23,999 nucleotides of DNA from a virus: the IMG/VR virus record IMGVR_UViG_3300035070_002956, positions 1-23,999 of that record, one strand, 5' to 3'. Of the stretch, positions 21,930-23,999 are shown in pieces; positions within the stretch are counted from its first letter, which is position 1, and every line of letters begins with the position of its first letter. A model generated the notes under the pieces. That model was not told where the DNA came from and searched no databases. It worked only from the letters and a program-made list of their open reading frames with translations. A program made the translations under genes and the position numbers.

Positions 21930-22088
21930 ATGAAAGACGAAACGATCAGTAGGGTTATGCGAAAAGTCGGAAGCCTTGGGGGAAAGAAAACGGTGTCAAA
22001 ATACGGAGCTGGACACATGAGTGAGCTAGGAAAAAAGAGCGCGGCAAGAAAAAAGGAATTGCGAGATAAAGCAACGAAATCAGCATAA
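21930..22088 (+). CDS. small basic KGG-like protein, 52 aa
   Basis: MKDETISRVMRKVGSLGGKK followed by TVSKYGAGHMSELGKKSAAR and a Lys-rich tail ending ATKSA. The Gly-Gly-Lys and 'KYGAGHMSELGKKSA' units recall KGG-type stress-protein repeats and small DNA-binding phage proteins. It is the first gene after promoter C, about 30 nt downstream. Very basic, so nucleic-acid binding is plausible; its size makes a repressor less likely. No Shine-Dalgarno. Confidence 0.7.
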   Translation: MKDETISRVMRKVGSLGGKKTVSKYGAGHMSELGKKSAARKKELRDKATKSA

Positions 22089-22095
22089 AGCACAC

Positions 22096-22104
22096 TTTTC
22101 CACA
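22096..22104 (+). promoter_or_regulatory. DnaA-box-like site
   Basis: TTTTCCACA fits the relaxed DnaA consensus TTWTNCACA. It lies 10 nt before operator D, as a similar site lies near operators A and B. Confidence 0.35.
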
Positions 22105-22111
22105 CCCATGC

Positions 22112-22140
22112 TTGCAACGACCGCTCGCTGGTGATATGCT
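22112..22140 (+). promoter_or_regulatory. operator-controlled promoter D, plus strand
   Basis: TTGCAA (22112-22117), a 17-bp spacer, and TATGCT (22135-22140) with an extended TGA. The spacer carries CAACGACCGCTCGCTG (22115-22130), 15 of 16 to the operator consensus. The -10 overlaps the perfect palindrome ATGCTAGCAT (22136-22145). It drives the second plus transcription unit with the recombination genes. Confidence 0.75.
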
Positions 22141-22148
22141 AGCATCAG

Positions 22149-22166
22149 GTAGGCGATTAAGCCTAC
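22149..22166 (+). promoter_or_regulatory. leader hairpin before the 48-aa gene
   Basis: GTAGGC and GCCTAC form a perfect 6-bp stem around the loop GATTAA, at the start of the transcript from promoter D. It is followed by AAAAACCGCCAATCAT and the ATG. Not followed by a U-tract, so it is likely a stabilising 5' stem and not a terminator. Confidence 0.5.
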
Positions 22167-22182
22167 AAAAACCGCCAATCAT

Positions 22183-22329
22183 ATGTTCACTACTATTGCG
22201 GACACAATCCGCGAAATGGAGGAAGCCGAAGCCTTGAGTGCGCAAGGAAATCCCGTAGCCGCCCTAGAGCTTTTGCTTGGTACACAGACCCCACACATAA
22301 TTCACGAACGACACGAAAATACCGTATGA
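22183..22329 (+). CDS. small hypothetical protein, 48 aa
   Basis: MFTTIADTIREMEEAEALSA followed by QGNPVAALELLLGTQTPHII and a short polar tail. One helix (REMEEAEALSAQGNPVAALE) resembles a TPR-like turn. Its TGA overlaps the next ATG (ATGA), a sign of coupling. It is first after promoter D. Function unknown. Confidence 0.65.
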   Translation: MFTTIADTIREMEEAEALSAQGNPVAALELLLGTQTPHIIHERHENTV

Positions 22330-22694
22330 AAGAAGTTATCGAGCTTCAAAAGATCAAGGCAGAGATCAAGAAACTGCAAGCGCGCGAAGATGAGCTAAAA
22401 GGAGAAATCCTTGTATGGATGAAGAAGCCAGAGCATAAGGGTGCAACCAAGATTCAGACTCCGTACGGGAACATTTCCCTAAGTGCGCGCAAAAAGTTCC
22501 GCTATACCGGAGACGTAGACATGATGGCCGAACAGCTTAAAATGGAAAAGGTTCTCCAAGAGAAAGTGGCCGTGAGCCGCGAGCAATGGATCGAGCTTGG
22601 TCGACCTAGCGACGTGCCGGTGTACGAAGTAACCGAGTTCCTGACCGTGACCGAAGCAAAACAAAATAAAGAGGAAAACATAATAAAAGCGTAA
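22326..22694 (+). CDS. coiled-coil protein of the recombination module, 122 aa
   Basis: N-terminal coiled coil (LQKIKAEIKKLQAREDELKG), then a conserved-looking core (KIQTPYGNISLSARKKFRYT) and an acidic end. The 'T.YGxxSxxxRKxxxYT' pattern resembles small phage proteins found beside ERF, RecT or SSB genes, in the manner of Gp157/Gam-like factors, but I cannot assign one. It is coupled to the 48-residue gene and lies 5 nt before the ERF gene. Confidence 0.6.
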   Translation: MKEVIELQKIKAEIKKLQAREDELKGEILVWMKKPEHKGATKIQTPYGNISLSARKKFRYTGDVDMMAEQLKMEKVLQEKVAVSREQWIELGRPSDVPVYEVTEFLTVTEAKQNKEENIIKA

Positions 22695-22699
22695 AACAT

Positions 22700-23608
22700 A
22701 TGGTAAAGCAAGCAAAAAAGATCAAACAAGTGAAGGCAGAGGTGATTGAGACGACCGCGATTGAAGTGCAACACCCAACAGAGCCGGCTTCGATCCAAAT
22801 GACACAAAGCGCCGATCAGTTGATCGCACAAGCAATCGACAAGGGCGTGTCGGTTGATACGATGGAAAAGTTGCTCGCCATGCGCCGTGAGTTGAAAGCC
22901 GAATGGGCGCTTGAACAATTCAATGCAGCAATGGCTAAATTCCAAGGCGAGTGTCCAATCATTGAAAAAAGAAAGGAGGTAAAAGACAACTCCGGCAAGG
23001 TACTCTACCGATACGCACCACTTGATGATATTAACGAGCAGACGAAGGAGATAATTGCCAAAAACGGATTTTCTCATGCTTGGGACACGGAGGAGGATGG
23101 AAATACAATCACCATTCTTTGTACTATCACCCACATCGCGGGACACAAAGAAGTCAGTCGCCTTAAGCTTCCAAGCAGCGGAGGTACTTCGATCATGTCC
23201 GGTCCTCAAAAGGTAGCGGCCGCTCTCACGTTTGGAAAGCGATATACATACTGCGATGGGTACGGGATCATGACAGGGGATGAAGATGTTGATGCGGCAA
23301 AGGATATCGTAGAGCCACCACATGCGCCGGTGGCTAAGCCAGCGCCAACGGTAGTGCCAAAGAAAACGGAAGTACCGCCCGCAAAAATCATGGTGACAGA
23401 AGAAAAGATTATTTCCGATTTATTCTTCCAGTTAGAAGTTGAGCCAAGCGTCCAAAAGGCGTGGATATTCCAGACAAATCGCGTAGACAATATTTCTGAC
23501 CTTACGAGCGCACAAGCGCAGACCATTATTCAGGCGCTCAAAGCAAAGGTTCAGCAACGCAAGGACGAAGAAGCCAAGAACGCCAACGTAATCGAAGTGA
23601 AAGAATAA
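22700..23608 (+). CDS. ERF-family single-strand annealing protein
   Basis: 302 residues. The ERF core (about 55-200) is seen in EQFNAAMAKFQGECPIIEKR, VLYRYAPLDDINEQTKEIIA, then ILCTITHIAGHKE and KVAAALTFGKRYTYCDGYGI. These are the family's signature: 'Y.YA.l..i...'; a central beta sheet; 'A.TYGKRYtl...gi...DeDdd'. The N-terminus (1-35) is a Lys-rich extension and the C-terminus a charged/coiled tail. It anneals complementary single strands in phage recombination and circularisation. It is next to SSB, a usual partner. Confidence 0.87.
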   Translation: MVKQAKKIKQVKAEVIETTAIEVQHPTEPASIQMTQSADQLIAQAIDKGVSVDTMEKLLAMRRELKAEWALEQFNAAMAKFQGECPIIEKRKEVKDNSGKVLYRYAPLDDINEQTKEIIAKNGFSHAWDTEEDGNTITILCTITHIAGHKEVSRLKLPSSGGTSIMSGPQKVAAALTFGKRYTYCDGYGIMTGDEDVDAAKDIVEPPHAPVAKPAPTVVPKKTEVPPAKIMVTEEKIISDLFFQLEVEPSVQKAWIFQTNRVDNISDLTSAQAQTIIQALKAKVQQRKDEEAKNANVIEVKE

Positions 23609-23622
23609 AATATTAAACAAAT

Positions 23623-23999
23623 ATGTCATCAGTAAACAAAGTGATCCTCATTGGTAACGCGACAAAGGACGTAGAGCTTAAGAAATTGGAATCAGGAAAG
23701 GCGGTGGCAGCATTCAGCATTGCCACCAACCGTGTTTGGAAAAACTCCGCCGGCGAAAAGCAGGAGGCGGTGGAATTCCACAACATTGTCCTATGGGAGA
23801 AGCTGGCAGAAATTGCAGCGCAATACTTGAAAAAAGGAAACAAAGTGTATATTGAGGGGCGCTTGCAAACCCGCGAATGGGAGGCACAGGACGGCACTAA
23901 ACGCCGCGCAACCGAGATTGTGGGGGAGAATATGACGCTTTTGACGCCGAAAGGATCGATGCCAAGCGCACCACAGACGCAGACTCATGCCGACATGGG
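23623..23999 (+). CDS. ssb: single-stranded DNA-binding protein (3' end outside window)
   Basis: The 125 codons in the window give an OB-fold SSB: NKVILIGNATKDVELKKLES, VAAFSIATNRVWKNSAGEKQ, VEFHNIVLWEKLAEIAAQYL, GNKVYIEGRLQTREWEAQDG, ATEIVGENMTLL. The fold continues to about residue 105 and is followed by a Pro/Gln/Thr-rich tail that runs off the window, so the usual acidic tip cannot be checked. The pattern ATNRVWK..AGEKQE..EFHNIVLW..LAEIA.QYLKKG is close to that of CPR/Patescibacteria SSBs, a hint of host. It protects ssDNA during replication and ERF-mediated annealing. Confidence 0.9.
   Translation, partial: MSSVNKVILIGNATKDVELKKLESGKAVAAFSIATNRVWKNSAGEKQEAVEFHNIVLWEKLAEIAAQYLKKGNKVYIEGRLQTREWEAQDGTKRRATEIVGENMTLLTPKGSMPSAPQTQTHADM

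Noticed and set aside
22502-23323. 273-codon open frame on the minus strand opposite the ERF gene
   Set aside because: The plus strand holds clear ERF motifs; the opposite frame has low-information Cys/Leu/His-rich sequence and no gene context.
1-23999. CRISPR arrays, insertion sequences, integrase or attachment sites
   Set aside because: No regularly spaced direct repeats, no transposase or integrase motifs and no terminal inverted repeats were seen.

Overview
The window looks like part of a tailed double-stranded DNA phage (or prophage) genome with a short-tail (podovirus-like) structural set. The evidence is a terminase, a portal, a scaffold, an N4-gp56-type major capsid protein, an adaptor and propeller/fibre-like tail proteins. 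No tape measure, tail tube, tail sheath, integrase, RNA polymerase or DNA polymerase is seen. The host cannot be fixed from this sequence. The single-strand binding protein resembles those of Patescibacteria (CPR). Promoters in the control region are sigma70-like. Almost no gene has a Shine-Dalgarno sequence. A CPR host is a reasonable but unproven guess. The standard code (TGA as stop) fits every gene.

Layout. (1) Positions 1-15.85 kb, minus strand, read from right to left, hold the late/structural operon. Its order is small terminase, a 41-residue ORF, a peptide deformylase, a terminase large subunit split into an ATPase gene and a nuclease gene, a small gene, portal, a small gene, a 178-nt structured non-coding gap, scaffold, major capsid, two small head genes, adaptor, two tandem paralogues, a fibre-like protein, a repeat-rich propeller protein, a coiled-coil protein with a C-terminal membrane anchor, a tail propeller/stabilisation-like protein, a lectin-like fibre and a small gene. 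(2) Positions 15.88-21.8 kb, also minus strand, hold an early/middle operon of small genes. It starts with a DnaD-like replication protein, then an HNH nuclease, a coiled-coil protein, zinc-ribbon miniproteins, a Dam-type adenine methyltransferase and a YopX protein, and ends with a tiny membrane protein directly followed by a rho-independent terminator. (3) Positions 21.8-22.2 kb form a divergent control region. (4) Positions 21.93 kb to the right edge, plus strand, hold small proteins, an ERF-family annealing protein and SSB, the recombination/replication module, which continues off the window.

The most striking structure is a 16-bp palindromic site (consensus CAACGACCGCTCGTTG) found four times. 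At three promoters it sits in the 17-bp spacer between -35 and -10, and at a fourth it overlaps the -35. These sites tie the plus-strand recombination operon, the minus-strand replication operon and an internal promoter into one regulon, or mark an iteron-type origin. DnaA-box-like sequences lie next to all of them. In the structural operon, several start codons lie in the 3' arm of a hairpin whose loop carries CCGCC, which suggests translational coupling or a translational operator.

No tRNA, rRNA, CRISPR array or insertion sequence is visible, and no gene-free stretch exceeds about 215 nt.
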